A stretch of 64,000 nucleotides of DNA from Methylomonas koyamae (GCF_019669905.1 NZ_AP019777.1:2852001-2916000); one strand, 5' to 3'. Shown: positions 26,496-35,595, counted from the stretch's first letter. Translations and numbers: made by a program. Notes: a model not told the origin generated them from the sequence alone.

Positions 26496-27542
26496 ATGGC
26501 ACAAACCATCCTAGTGACGGGCGGCACCGGCTACATCGGTAGTCATACCTGCGTCGAATTACTGGATAACGGTTTCGATATCGTTATCGTCGACAACCTC
26601 AGCAACAGTAAAATCGAAGCGCTCCGCCGCATCGAAACCATCACCGGTAAAGCGCCGTTGTTTTACCAAGCCGATATCACCGACGCCGCGGCCCTTGCCC
26701 GCATCTTCCAAAACCACAGTATCGACGCCGTCGTTCATTTTGCCGGCTTGAAAGCGGTCGGCGAATCCTGCCAGCAACCGCTCAGCTATTACCGCAACAA
26801 CATCTACGGCACCCAGGTTTTGCTGGAAACGATGGCGGAAGCCGGTGTGAAACGTTTGGTGTTCAGTTCGTCGGCAACCGTTTATGGCGACCCGCACACG
26901 GTACCGATTCTGGAGAGTTTTCCGCTGCAAGCGACCAATCCTTACGGCCGCACCAAACTGTTTATCGAGGAAATTCTGCGCGACGCCGGCAACGCCGACC
27001 GGCTTAACCAGTCCGCCAATCCGTGGCAGACCGCCATCCTGCGCTACTTCAACCCGATCGGCGCCCACAGCAGCGGTCTGATCGGCGAAGATCCGAACGG
27101 CATCCCCAACAATCTGATGCCGTATTTGTCGCAAGTCGCGATCGGCAAATTGCCGATGCTGTCGATCTTCGGCGACGACTACTCTACCGTCGACGGCACC
27201 GGCGTGAGAGATTACATCCACGTGGTCGATCTGGCGCAAGGCCACATCAAAGCCTTGCAATATCTGCTGAGCCAGCCGGCAAACGCTGCGGTCTGCGACG
27301 CGGTCAACCTGGGCACCGGCAACGGTTACAGCGTATTGCAAATGGTCAACACCTTTATCCAGGTGACCGGTCGAGACGTGCCTTACAAAATCGCACCGCG
27401 CCGCGCCGGCGACGTCGCCGCCTGCTATGCAGACCCTAGCCTGGCGCAACAAAAACTGGGCTGGAAAGCGGAACGCGATTTAACCCAAATGATCGCCGAT
27501 ACCTGGCGCTGGCAAAGCCGCAACCCGAACGGCTACCACTAA
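26496..27542 (+). CDS. galE: UDP-glucose 4-epimerase GalE
   Basis: A 348-residue extended short-chain dehydrogenase. The NAD-binding motif is GGTGYIGSH (residues 9-17), the catalytic serine region is FSSSATVYG, and the catalytic pair is Y150 and K154 (NPYGRTK). The C-terminal substrate region GVRDYIHVVDLAQGH is typical of GalE. It interconverts UDP-glucose and UDP-galactose for surface polysaccharide synthesis. The stop overlaps the end of the convergent diguanylate cyclase gene by four bases, so there is no room for a terminator between them. Confidence 0.95.
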   Translation: MAQTILVTGGTGYIGSHTCVELLDNGFDIVIVDNLSNSKIEALRRIETITGKAPLFYQADITDAAALARIFQNHSIDAVVHFAGLKAVGESCQQPLSYYRNNIYGTQVLLETMAEAGVKRLVFSSSATVYGDPHTVPILESFPLQATNPYGRTKLFIEEILRDAGNADRLNQSANPWQTAILRYFNPIGAHSSGLIGEDPNGIPNNLMPYLSQVAIGKLPMLSIFGDDYSTVDGTGVRDYIHVVDLAQGHIKALQYLLSQPANAAVCDAVNLGTGNGYSVLQMVNTFIQVTGRDVPYKIAPRRAGDVAACYADPSLAQQKLGWKAERDLTQMIADTWRWQSRNPNGYH

Positions 27543-28690
27543 GCCGCATCCATCCGCAGCACCAAACCGCCGTTTTCGACCCGATTGCGCCCGTTGCGCT
27601 TGGCTTCGTAAAGCGCGGCGTCGGCGGTTTGGATCAATTGCAACGCAATCTCCGCCACCGGCTTTTTCTTGGCAAAAGCCGGTTGATAGGTGGCGACACC
27701 GACCGAGATCGTCACCGGAATCGTTTGTTCGGCAAACAAAATCCGCAATTCGGCAATACAGATACGAATCCGCTCGGCGATTTCGACGGCATGTTTGTTA
27801 TCGCTTTGCGACAACAGCGCCACGAACTCCTCGCCGCCGTAACGGGCCAGCACGTCGTTGTTGCGCAACTGTTTTTTGATCAGCGTCGCCACCGCGGCCA
27901 ACACGTGGTCGCCGGCCTGGTGGCCGTAACCGTCGTTGATGCGTTTGAAATAGTCGATATCCAAAAACAGGCAGGACAAAGGTTCGCGAGTGCGTTGGCT
28001 GCGGTCCAATTCTTCTTCTATCCGCTGTTCCAGAAAGCGCCGGTTGTTGACGCCGGTCAACGGATCGATCAGGCTGGTGCGGCGCATGGTCTCGACGTTC
28101 AGGTTGTTTTCCAGGCAGATACTGATCACCGAGGCGATATGCTCGATAAAATCGGTCGCCATGCCTTGCACGAAGCGGTCGCTGCGGTAACTGCCCAGAT
28201 TCAACGATCCAAGGTATTTATCGCGCCGCACTAAAGGCACAATTACGACCGAGGCCGGCTTTTTAGCCAACGACGCCGAGAAATAACGTTCGCAGTCGCT
28301 GGACCGGTAGCCGCCGAGCACCGGCTGTTTGCAACCGTCGAAACTGTCGCCCAGCGGCGATTCCTGGTTAATCAGCAGCAAACCCTCGCGGCGCTTGTAA
28401 TCGTAATGGTCGCCGTCCAGATACGCCGCAATCTCGTTCTTCGGATCGACCAACCACAAGTTGACCACATCCAGGCCGAACAGGATTTTGGTCTCGGCCA
28501 GAATAAACTCGATCATCTCCGCCAGCGTGTTCATTGCCAGCAGACGCATCTCGTAGCTTTGCAGGCGTTTCAACGTCAGACTGTTATGCTGCACGCGGCT
28601 CAACATGCCGTCCAAATGACTTTCCAGCACGCGCAGTTCTGTAGTGATATCGTCTTCCAATCTCGACCTCATCCGCTTTGTCAAGCGCAT
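27539..28690 (-). CDS. Diguanylate cyclase with N-terminal GAF/DUF484-like sensor
   Basis: A 383-residue soluble protein. An N-terminal coiled region (about 1-50) leads into a GAF-type domain resembling DUF484 (about 55-205, VVNLWLVDP, YLGSLNLGSY). The C-terminal GGDEF domain has the signature GGEEF at 285-289, and five residues before it the inhibition site RNND (276-279). It should make c-di-GMP and be feedback-inhibited by it. No membrane segment is seen. ATG starts at 28690 or 28672 are both possible. It has its own promoter region facing the pseudogenes to the right and no partner gene. Confidence 0.92.
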   Translation of the reverse strand: MRLTKRMRSRLEDDITTELRVLESHLDGMLSRVQHNSLTLKRLQSYEMRLLAMNTLAEMIEFILAETKILFGLDVVNLWLVDPKNEIAAYLDGDHYDYKRREGLLLINQESPLGDSFDGCKQPVLGGYRSSDCERYFSASLAKKPASVVIVPLVRRDKYLGSLNLGSYRSDRFVQGMATDFIEHIASVISICLENNLNVETMRRTSLIDPLTGVNNRRFLEQRIEEELDRSQRTREPLSCLFLDIDYFKRINDGYGHQAGDHVLAAVATLIKKQLRNNDVLARYGGEEFVALLSQSDNKHAVEIAERIRICIAELRILFAEQTIPVTISVGVATYQPAFAKKKPVAEIALQLIQTADAALYEAKRNGRNRVENGGLVLRMDAA

Positions 28691-28944
28691 AAGACTAGCA
28701 GTTTTCGGGAAAAATGCGCGCGACTCGACCCTGGCCGGCCGCGGCTAGACACCGACCCGCGGCCGGCCCCGCCGGCGACGGGAACCGTGGCCGATTAACC
28801 GGAAAATAAGCCAATTGCCAGCGCCGCTAGAGCATTTGCCGCAGATTTACGCCGTTGCCACGCTGCGAGGGACTTTTGCCGCTGGTACATATCCTGCATC
28901 GATCTCTCTCCATTTGCAGCCAAAGTGTCGGGCCTCCGGTCAAC

Positions 28945-29259
28945 ATGAACGATCTTGCCGTCAATATCGATATCTTGTTTTTGAACCATAGAGACTCCCT
29001 GATACGCGCGATATTCGGCATCGTCGGTTGCCCGCAAACGGCGGAAGACTTGGCGCACTCAGCCTACCTGAAAATGCTGCACGCATTGGAAAACCAGGAA
29101 GTCGCCTATCCCAAGCCCTTCCTCTACCAGATCGCGAAAAACCTGGCGCTCGACCATTTGCGCAAAGAAAACGTCAGCCTGCGGTCGAGCCATACGCTAG
29201 AAGACGAACACGACGGCCAGTACAGCCTGGTGGATAGTTTGCCGGCCTGTTGGCGGTGA
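28945..29259 (+). pseudogene. ECF (FecI-like) sigma factor remnant, region 2 only
   Basis: The reading frame from ATG 28945 encodes sigma-70 region 2 of the FecI type (FLNHRDSLIRAIFGIVGCPQTAEDL, PFLYQIAKNLALDHLRKE). It runs on to about residue 97 (SLVDSL) and then hits a TGA at 29257-29259. Region 4, which binds the -35 element, is absent, so it cannot be a working sigma factor. The expected FecR anti-sigma and receptor genes are also missing. Similarity to the PepSY protein remnant begins at about 29238, in a different phase, which places a deletion junction there. A short antisense open frame overlaps it and is discussed separately. Confidence 0.75.
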
Positions 29260-29802
29260 TGTTCTCGGGGGGATTTCAACTTACCGGAGCAGGTCAATGT
29301 CTTGGTGAAGCAATTTTCGCCGCTGCAGCGGCCCAATGCCTGGGAAGGCATGGAATCGGCAAAAATTCATTCGCGTTATATACCCGGCAAAAAGGCCATT
29401 ACGCCGGGCCAAGCCGAGGCAATCGCCAATCAGCGGTATCCGGACGGACAAATGTGGATGTTAAGCCCACCGGCGGATGAGCTAGGCATTTACTATGTCT
29501 GGAAACGCGATGTGAGCGAACTGAGCCAATATATCGGTTACCGGGAAATCGCGATAGATCAATACAGCGGCGATATACTGAAAATGTATGACTCCGGCAG
29601 CGGTTCGGCCGGCGATGTATTACTGGATTGGCAATGGCCGTTGCATAGCGGTTACGCTTTTGGATGGCCGGGGCGGATTTTGGTGTTGTCGAGCGATTTG
29701 GCTTGTCCGGTGCTGTTCGTTACCGGAGTGATACGCTGGCGGCAAAAATGCCGCGCCAGGCGCGCGGCCGAAGAGCTGGATCGCCACCGTACCGACCGCT
29801 AA
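29238..29802 (+). pseudogene. PepSY-associated membrane protein, C-terminal remnant with frameshift
   Basis: The segment begins FAGLLAVMFSG in one frame, then after a run of six G (29267-29272) continues one frame over as DFNLPEQVNVLVKQFSPL. It goes on through the PepSY region (KAITPGQAEAIANQRYPDG, REIAIDQYSGDIL) and the last membrane helix (WPLHSGYAFGWPGRILVL, CPVLFVTGVIRWRQK). Removing a single G would give one open frame of 188 codons, including the stop. The protein lacks its N-terminal half. Such PepSY-TM proteins are inner-membrane proteins often found with iron-uptake and sigma-factor genes. A TTG at 29302 could in principle start the intact part, but I treat it as a relic. Confidence 0.7.
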
Positions 29803-29805
29803 CGC

Positions 29806-31194
29806 CTAGCCGGCTCGAGTTTGCCGGCCGAAGCACACGCTAATCCCGATACCTTTGCCGTCGATGCCGGGACCCACGTCAATCCGCGCCGCGTGCAGAT
29901 CGGCGATCTCTTTGACGATGGCCAGGCCCAAACCGCAGCCTTCGCCGCGGCTGCCCGGAATCCGGTAAAACCGCTCGAATATCCGGTCCGCTTCCTCCGG
30001 CCGGATACCGGGACCGTCATCCTTGACCACCCAGCCGGGCGGATCGGCCAGCACGGTTACATTGATACGGCCGCCCGGATTGCTGTAACAAATACTGTTA
30101 TCCAACAGATTGTTCAGCAACTCCCGCAGCAGGGTTTCGTCGCCTTTGATCGAAACCCTGCTGCGCGGCGCGTCGAATCCCAATTCAATTTCCTGTTCCA
30201 GGGCTTTATACACCCAATCCATACAACAGGCTTTGGCCAGCGCGGCCAAATCCAGGCTCCGAAACGGCCGCGAACCCTGCGATACCGATTCGGAACCGGC
30301 CAGAACCAGCAACTGCGAACTCAAATGCGCTACCCGGTCCGCCGAATGTTTGATGTGGCTCAGCGCCGGTTTCATCGCATCCGGGCTGTCCGCGGCCAAA
30401 GCCCGCTCGGCATGGACTTTCAGCCCGGCCAGCGGCGTGCGTAATTGGTGGGCGGCGTTTTCGATGAAACGCTGCTGGGCGGCCAGCGCCGAACCCAGAC
30501 GCTGCAGCAACGCGTTGATGGTGTGGGTCAAGGACCGCACTTCCAGCGGCACGTTGGTATCCGGAATCGGGTTCAGTTCCCGCGCCGAACGCTGGCCGAT
30601 CAGCGTCGCCAGATCGTGCAACGGGCTCAGGCCGCGATTGATGCCGACCCAGATGTGGAGCCCGGTGACCAACAACAGCAACAATTGCGGCGCGACCACC
30701 GCCAGCAAAATCTCGTTCATCATGCCGCGCCGCTTGTTCAAGGTTTCCGCCACCGACACCAGCACGTCGCCGCTATCGCCGCCGGCCGACGCGGTCAGCA
30801 CCGAAACGATGCGGACCTTACGCCCCTGGATTTCGCCGTCGGAGAACAACGGCGCATCGGCCGCCATCGCCGCCATCGCCGGGCCGGGCAGCGCCCTGTC
30901 GCCGGCGATGAATCCGGCCGCCGCCGACTCCACCTTGAAAAAGGTCTTGTCCATAGCGTCCCAACGGAACACTTCGACCGCAATCGGCGGCAAATCGAAC
31001 GTGACTTTGTCCTTTTGCGTTTTCACTTCCTGCGCCAGCGATTTGGCCGAATCCAGCAGCCAACTGTCGTAAGCGCGGTCGGCGTAGTGCAGCGCGACGA
31101 AATAAGACACGGCGGCATCCAGCACGACAACCGCGATCAACGGCAGCGTCAGCCGCGCCAGCAACTGCGCTCTCAGACTCTGCGGTTTGCGCAT
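29806..31194 (-). CDS. Two-component sensor histidine kinase (TctE/QseC type)
   Basis: A 462-residue inner-membrane kinase. Membrane segments lie at about residues 14-36 and 161-183, enclosing a periplasmic domain of the 2CSK type. A HAMP-like linker follows, then HisKA with phospho-acceptor H249 (NAAHQLRTPLAG) and an ATPase with the N box (NNLLDNSICYS), DDGPGI and GCGLGLAIV. It pairs with the response regulator encoded just upstream, whose stop codon shares its last base region with this start (one-base overlap). The stimulus is unknown; homologues respond to tricarboxylates, metals or quorum compounds. It ends four bases from the PepSY remnant, which may once have been a target. Confidence 0.92.
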   Translation of the reverse strand: MRKPQSLRAQLLARLTLPLIAVVVLDAAVSYFVALHYADRAYDSWLLDSAKSLAQEVKTQKDKVTFDLPPIAVEVFRWDAMDKTFFKVESAAAGFIAGDRALPGPAMAAMAADAPLFSDGEIQGRKVRIVSVLTASAGGDSGDVLVSVAETLNKRRGMMNEILLAVVAPQLLLLLVTGLHIWVGINRGLSPLHDLATLIGQRSARELNPIPDTNVPLEVRSLTHTINALLQRLGSALAAQQRFIENAAHQLRTPLAGLKVHAERALAADSPDAMKPALSHIKHSADRVAHLSSQLLVLAGSESVSQGSRPFRSLDLAALAKACCMDWVYKALEQEIELGFDAPRSRVSIKGDETLLRELLNNLLDNSICYSNPGGRINVTVLADPPGWVVKDDGPGIRPEEADRIFERFYRIPGSRGEGCGLGLAIVKEIADLHAARIDVGPGIDGKGIGISVCFGRQTRAG

Positions 31195-31862
31195 CAGTGT
31201 TGCTCCAGCAGATAGCCCAGACCGCGCAAGGTGCGAATACCGATGGCATAGGGTTCCAGCCGCTTGCGCAACCGGTGGATGTAGACTTCGATGGCGTTAT
31301 CCGCCAGCTCTTCGGAACGCACCGCCAAGCGTTGGGCGATATGGTCCTTGCTGACCACGCGCCCGGCCTGCAACAACAGTGCCTCCAGAACGCCGTACTC
31401 GCGCGGCGGCAACTGCAGCAACTCGCCGCGCACCTTAACCTGTTGTTGGCGGGTATCCAAAACCAGGCCGCCGAAACGAATATCGTGGTCGAAGCCGCCC
31501 TGGCTGCGGCGCAACAACGCTCTGACCCGCGCTTCCAATTCCAGCAATTCGAACGGCTTGGTCATGTAATCGTCGGCGCCGAGTTGCAAACCGCCGATCC
31601 GGTCGTTCAGGCCGTCGCGCGCCGTCAGTATCAACACCGGCATCGGCGACTGCCGCCGTCCCCGCAATTCCCGCAACACTTCGCGCCCGTCCATATCCGG
31701 CAGCCCCAGATCGAGAATCGCCAGTTCGAAGGGTTGCGTACTCAAAGCCCCGACGGCAAAAGCGCCGGTCCGCGCCAACGTGACGTCGAATCCCCACTCG
31801 CTCAAACTGTGCGACAGGCCGTCGGCCAAGGCCTGATCGTCCTCGACCAGTAAAATTCTCAT
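31194..31862 (-). CDS. OmpR-family response regulator (TctD/QseB type)
   Basis: 222 residues. The receiver domain has the acidic pocket EDD (residues 7-9), phospho-acceptor D51 (LAILDLGLPDMDG), the TAR switch motif and KPF. A winged-helix DNA-binding domain follows (about 125-220, LPPREYGVLEALL, NAIEVYIHRLRKRL). It is phosphorylated by the kinase encoded immediately downstream. Tandem 11-base repeats lie 14 bases ahead of the start and are a likely autoregulatory site. It is divergent from the OpgC-like gene, which it may also control. Confidence 0.94.
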   Translation of the reverse strand: MRILLVEDDQALADGLSHSLSEWGFDVTLARTGAFAVGALSTQPFELAILDLGLPDMDGREVLRELRGRRQSPMPVLILTARDGLNDRIGGLQLGADDYMTKPFELLELEARVRALLRRSQGGFDHDIRFGGLVLDTRQQQVKVRGELLQLPPREYGVLEALLLQAGRVVSKDHIAQRLAVRSEELADNAIEVYIHRLRKRLEPYAIGIRTLRGLGYLLEQH

Positions 31863-31876
31863 GCGCCGTTCCCGCT

Positions 31877-31898
31877 AATGAAAGGTTGATGAAAGGTT
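31877..31898 (-). promoter_or_regulatory. Tandem 11-base direct repeat, candidate response-regulator operator
   Basis: On the minus strand two adjacent copies of AACCTTTCAT plus one base occur with a period of exactly 11 bases, one helical turn. This spacing is characteristic of sites bound head-to-tail by OmpR/PhoB-type regulators. It lies between the divergent two-component operon and the opgC-like gene, directly before the regulator's start codon. The assignment is by position and periodicity only. Confidence 0.5.
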
Positions 31899-32016
31899 AC
31901 GCCGGTAAAGTGGCGGAATTAAAACCGGCTGCAGCCGCTGGGTGTGCAGTCGAACCGGCCGCTCCCGCTACCGGAACCGCCAACGGCAAGATACCCGACA
32001 CAACGGAGAGTTCATT

Positions 32017-33387
32017 ATGGAATCGACATTAGTGCCCGCGCAACCGCGCAATCGGCGGTTGGACTTTTTTCGCGGCGTTGCACTGTTGGTTATTTTCGTC
32101 AACCACATGCCGGGCAATCCCTGGTTCTGGTACACGCCGTCACGTTTCGGCTTCAGCGATTCGGCGGAGATATTCGTGTTTTTATCGGGCTACGTCTCCG
32201 CCGTCGCCTACGGCCGCTGCTTCGGCCAAGCCGGTCTGGCGCTGGGCAGCGTCAGGGTATTCCTGCGTTGCGCCCAGATTTACGCCGCGCACCTGGCGTC
32301 GTTTTTGGCAATGGCGGCCATTTGCGTGTTCGGCAACCGCTGGCTGCCGGGAACCGATTACATTCAACAATTGAACATCGCTTATTTTTTTAACGACACG
32401 CAGCAAGCCGTTTTCGATTTATTTGCATTGGCTTACGTGCCGAATTATTTCGACATCCTGCCCTTGTACCTGGTGTTACTGGCCTGGGTGCCGTTGGCCT
32501 GGAGCCTGTCTCTGGTTAGCAAATACCTGGCTTTGGCGGCTTCGCTGCTGGTTTACGCCCTAGCCTGGTACTACGGCCTGGAACTGAGCGGCGAGCCGAA
32601 CGGCGGCCGGCCATGGTTTTTTAATCCGTTCTGCTGGCAACTGCTGTTTTTTTCCGGCTTCGCCTTCGCGGCCGGATGGCTGCCGCAACCCGGCTATCGG
32701 CCGGGTCTGGCTTGGGCCTGCGCGCTGCTGGCGGCCTTGGCCGTGCCGTTGGCCTACGAACCGTTCTATACCGGCCATAGCCTATTGCTGGAACTGCGGG
32801 CACACCTGGAACCGTTGCTGGACAAAAGCCACCTCGGCGCGTTGCGCTGGCTACATTTATTGGCATTGGCCTATCTGGCCGGACAAATTCCCGCCGGAAT
32901 CGCGGCACGCCTGGAACGAGGTCCGGCGCGCTGGGTGGCGGATATGGGGCGGCAATCGCTGGCGGTGTTTTTATGCGGCATGGCTTTGTCATATCTGGGC
33001 GGAATGGCGCTGGATCGGGCCGGCCGGGAGCATCTGGTTACTGCGGCGGTCAACCTCGCCGGCATTGCCGTCCTAATGGCCATCGCTCAACTGTTGGCTT
33101 GGCTGGAAACCAAGCCGTGGCAATCGGCCCACCGGGCCAACGTCGGCCGCGAGCCGACCCGGCCGGCGCTGTGGTTCGGTCTAGGGCTGAAACAAGCTGC
33201 CGCCCTGCCCGTGCTAGTTTGCGCAGCCGCTACGCCGTTGTTGTTGCTTCGGAGCCAAGACGGCGCAAGCCCGCCCGTCGTGGCGGAAGCGCCACCGATG
33301 GCGCCACCGCCGAGCGGCGAACTGCTGAAAACCGGAACTACCCCGGCTAGCGAGGATGCCGAAGCCGTAGCTCAACGCCAGTTGTAG
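32017..33387 (+). CDS. OpgC-like membrane acyltransferase
   Basis: A 456-residue inner-membrane protein with about ten hydrophobic segments. The N-terminus RRLDFFRGVALLVIFVNHMPGNPW and GFSDSAEIFVFLSGYVSAVAYGR match the OpgC family, which adds succinyl groups to periplasmic glucans. The ATG at 32017 follows GGAGAG at good distance and begins MESTLVPAQ; the open frame upstream is not conserved. No opgG or opgH is present nearby, so the natural acceptor could be another surface glycan. The last 60 residues form a Pro/Ala-rich tail that is probably disordered. It is divergent from the two-component operon. Confidence 0.85.
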   Translation: MESTLVPAQPRNRRLDFFRGVALLVIFVNHMPGNPWFWYTPSRFGFSDSAEIFVFLSGYVSAVAYGRCFGQAGLALGSVRVFLRCAQIYAAHLASFLAMAAICVFGNRWLPGTDYIQQLNIAYFFNDTQQAVFDLFALAYVPNYFDILPLYLVLLAWVPLAWSLSLVSKYLALAASLLVYALAWYYGLELSGEPNGGRPWFFNPFCWQLLFFSGFAFAAGWLPQPGYRPGLAWACALLAALAVPLAYEPFYTGHSLLLELRAHLEPLLDKSHLGALRWLHLLALAYLAGQIPAGIAARLERGPARWVADMGRQSLAVFLCGMALSYLGGMALDRAGREHLVTAAVNLAGIAVLMAIAQLLAWLETKPWQSAHRANVGREPTRPALWFGLGLKQAAALPVLVCAAATPLLLLRSQDGASPPVVAEAPPMAPPPSGELLKTGTTPASEDAEAVAQRQL

Positions 33388-33647
33388 AATCGGGCGAAGC
33401 GGATAAACGGCCGATCCCGGTTTAGATTGCGGGGTGCCGGCAATCATGCTGAACTATCACGCCAGCCTAGGCGCCCATTTTCCGATCAACGGCGGACTGT
33501 TTTGACAGGTTCGCCCCGCGCGCGGCAGCGAACCGGGTTTACGTATGCGCCGATGCCGCGCTATGCTGGCGCACACCGGATAAGCGCCACGGCAACGTCG
33601 AACCGACCCTATTGCCTCAACCGAACCATTTTTCAGGAAGCCCAAGC

Positions 33648-34208
33648 ATGTACCAAGAACCGCCAACGCCCGAAACCGAACCCGGCAAGCGCTACGTTGT
33701 TATCGAACAAACCGTGTTTATTTTGCTGGTTCTGTTGTCTCTGGCCGGAATCTATATTACCGATTTCAATCCGGACGACGGCTACGGTTACTGGCTGGCC
33801 ATGGTGTTCGTGTTCGGTTTGCTTTCGGTGTTCGTCGCCTGGTTGCAGGCCAAAAGCGGTGACGCCGATTTCGGCCTGGTTTTGAAAGCGCAGGCCATGC
33901 ATTGGCTGCATACCGTCGTCGTCGTAATCGCCGCGTCGTTTCTGAACAAGTCCGGCCAATTATCCGGCGTCAGCGCCGACTTGATGATACTGCTGATTTT
34001 AGGCTTGGCGGCCATGCTGGACGGCTACCACGTCGGTTGGGAATTCAGCTTCCTGGGTTTTTTTCTGGTGGGCTGCGCGGTGATTATCGGTTACGTGCAA
34101 TCCTTTCTGTGGGCCTGCGCCGCGTTTGCGGCGGCCATCGTGGCGGTATCGTTGATTTGCACCTTCCTGCGCTCGAAAGTCCGCAGCCTCGACGGAGACG
34201 AGACATGA
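33648..34208 (+). CDS. Polytopic membrane protein of unknown function
   Basis: A 186-residue protein beginning MYQEPPTPETEPGKRY, with a short polar N-terminus and about five hydrophobic segments (roughly residues 22-40, 47-66, 78-96, 105-120 and 125-165). It ends in a charged tail, RSKVRSLDGDET. The ATG at 33648 follows AGGAAG. It shares an ATGA overlap with the next small gene, so the two are probably made together. I do not recognise the family. Possibly a component of a membrane process with the neighbouring 70-residue protein; no function is proposed. Confidence 0.65.
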   Translation: MYQEPPTPETEPGKRYVVIEQTVFILLVLLSLAGIYITDFNPDDGYGYWLAMVFVFGLLSVFVAWLQAKSGDADFGLVLKAQAMHWLHTVVVVIAASFLNKSGQLSGVSADLMILLILGLAAMLDGYHVGWEFSFLGFFLVGCAVIIGYVQSFLWACAAFAAAIVAVSLICTFLRSKVRSLDGDET

Positions 34209-34417
34209 TCAGAACAATCACTTGGTTCAGGCGGTTAAACCGCAAAAACAAAGCCGCCCTGGTTTTGTCCGCGATCTGGATGCTGGCGGTTCCGGCTTTC
34301 GTCGTACCTTACGGCGACGAATCGACCGGCCGGCTCGAACATTTTTTCTGGTGGGGCGTGTTCCCGGTATTTTTGTATTGGGGCCGCCATATCTGGGTCA
34401 GAAAATGGCTGCGCTGA
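34205..34417 (+). CDS. Small two-helix membrane protein
   Basis: 70 residues starting MIRTITWFRRLNRKNK, with two hydrophobic helices (about residues 17-36 and 46-60) and positively charged ends. Both the start and the preceding gene's stop lie in an ATGA overlap, which is strong evidence that it is translated. The basic first 16 residues suggest the N-terminus is cytoplasmic. The family is unknown. It is the last intact gene before the decayed chromate transporter and the restriction locus. Confidence 0.6.
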   Translation: MIRTITWFRRLNRKNKAALVLSAIWMLAVPAFVVPYGDESTGRLEHFFWWGVFPVFLYWGRHIWVRKWLR

Positions 34418-34486
34418 CGGCTATTACCGCCGCGAAACTATCAACCGGCGCCCGTCCGCCGACCATCCAATCCTGACGCCTCCGCC

Positions 34487-35167
34487 ATGAACGAAAATCC
34501 GCAGTAAGCTCCGCCGAGCCTCAGCCAGCAAATTCTGGCTGAAACTAGGCTTTATCAGTTTCGGCGGCTCGGCCGGGCAAATTGCGATCCTGCATCAGGA
34601 GCTGGTCGAGCGCCGCGCTGGATCAGCGAAAAACGCTATTTACATGCGCTGAACTACTGCATGGTGTAGCCCGGCCCATTCCCGCTGGCTGACACCGCAG
34701 CAAATGATCGACTCCCTGGCTTTGGGCGAAACCACACCCGGCCCACTAATCATGGTCAACACCTTCGTCGGCTTCGCCGCCGGCTGGGGCCAGGCCTGGT
34801 TTGGCGCGGATTCGCCTTTTTGGCCGGTACTGTGGCCGCCGCCGTCGTGTCTTACTTTACCTACGTGCCCAGCTTTCTATTCATCCTGGCCGGCGGGCCG
34901 TTGGTGGAAACCACCCACGGCAATTTGAAATTCACCGCGCCGCTAACCGGCGTCACCGCCGCCGTGGTCGGCGTCATCGTCAATCTGGCCGTGTTTTTTG
35001 CCTATCACGTGTTCTGGCGCAAGGCTTAGCCGGGAGATTCGACCTGTTTTCCGCCCTATTGAGCCTGGCGGCGTTGTTAGCACTGTTCAGGTACAAACTC
35101 GGCGTCATCCCAGTCATTTGCCGGCTCCGCGTTCGGCGGCTGGCTGTGGCTGTTTTTGGCGTCTTGA
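34487..35167 (+). pseudogene. Chromate transporter (ChrA) pseudogene
   Basis: Fragments of ChrA occur in order across three frames. The ATG at 34487 (MNENPQ) is cut by TAA at 34505. Then come [21 protein letters not shown] and a segment ending ALNYCM. The sequence next jumps to LTPQQMIDSLALGETTPGPLIM and VNTFVGFAAGW, then AGTVAAAVVSYFTYVPSFLFIL and LAVFFAYHVFW. The C-terminal half-repeat follows (FDLFSALLSLAALLALFRYKLGVIPVI, then GSAFGGWLWLFLAS and a stop at 35165). The jump removes most of the N-terminal repeat, and at least three frameshifts or stops are present. ChrA exports chromate; this copy cannot. Confidence 0.8.
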
Positions 35168-35191
35168 TATGCCCGTTTTTGATGGTGGGGA

Positions 35192-35545
35192 TCAAGCTAA
35201 AAAAGAACCGAAAACTATTTGCAGCAGCAATTGCGCGAAGTGTTCGACGTTGCGCTCGAACCGGTGCTCGTCGCCGTTCAAGCTTTGCCGGGTGTCTCGG
35301 CTTAACAATTCTTGGCGGCGGTTGGTTGTGTATTGTTCGAAGGCTTGATCGTACTGGGCTTTATCGCCGGCAAACAGGGCTTTGGCCGGTTGCGACAGAT
35401 TGTCCAAACCCAAACCATCGCGCAGGCTTTGCGCGTCGTCGCTTTCTTCCAGCCAGGCGTTGAAGTCGGCGTAGTGGTCGAAAAAATGATGCTGATCCTG
35501 GGAGTACAAGGATACAGAGGGTTCAGTGATAATTTGGCGGTTCAT
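35192..35545 (-). CDS. Hypothetical protein next to the restriction locus
   Basis: A 117-residue, largely alpha-helical and acidic protein (MNRQIITEPSVSLYSQDQ, then HFFDHYADFNAWLEESDDAQ). No membrane segments or known motifs are seen. It lies about 200 bases downstream of hsdS on the same strand, separated by a pair of palindromic repeats, and its end abuts the chromate transporter relic. It may be part of the restriction module's cargo, or a truncated relic of a larger protein. Codon use is compatible with coding, but the function is unknown. Confidence 0.5.
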   Translation of the reverse strand: MNRQIITEPSVSLYSQDQHHFFDHYADFNAWLEESDDAQSLRDGLGLDNLSQPAKALFAGDKAQYDQAFEQYTTNRRQELLSRDTRQSLNGDEHRFERNVEHFAQLLLQIVFGSFLA

Positions 35546-35595
35546 TTCGCAGACGTAGAACGAATTCCCTCTCCCTCAGGAGCGTGTCGCAAAAG

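Noticed and set aside
28795..28989. Minus-strand 64-residue frame with a good GGGAG site (MVQKQDIDIDGKIV start)
   Set aside because: It overlaps the sigma-factor remnant, whose conserved residues explain the sequence on the other strand. No family is recognised, and the ribosome-site match alone is weak evidence.
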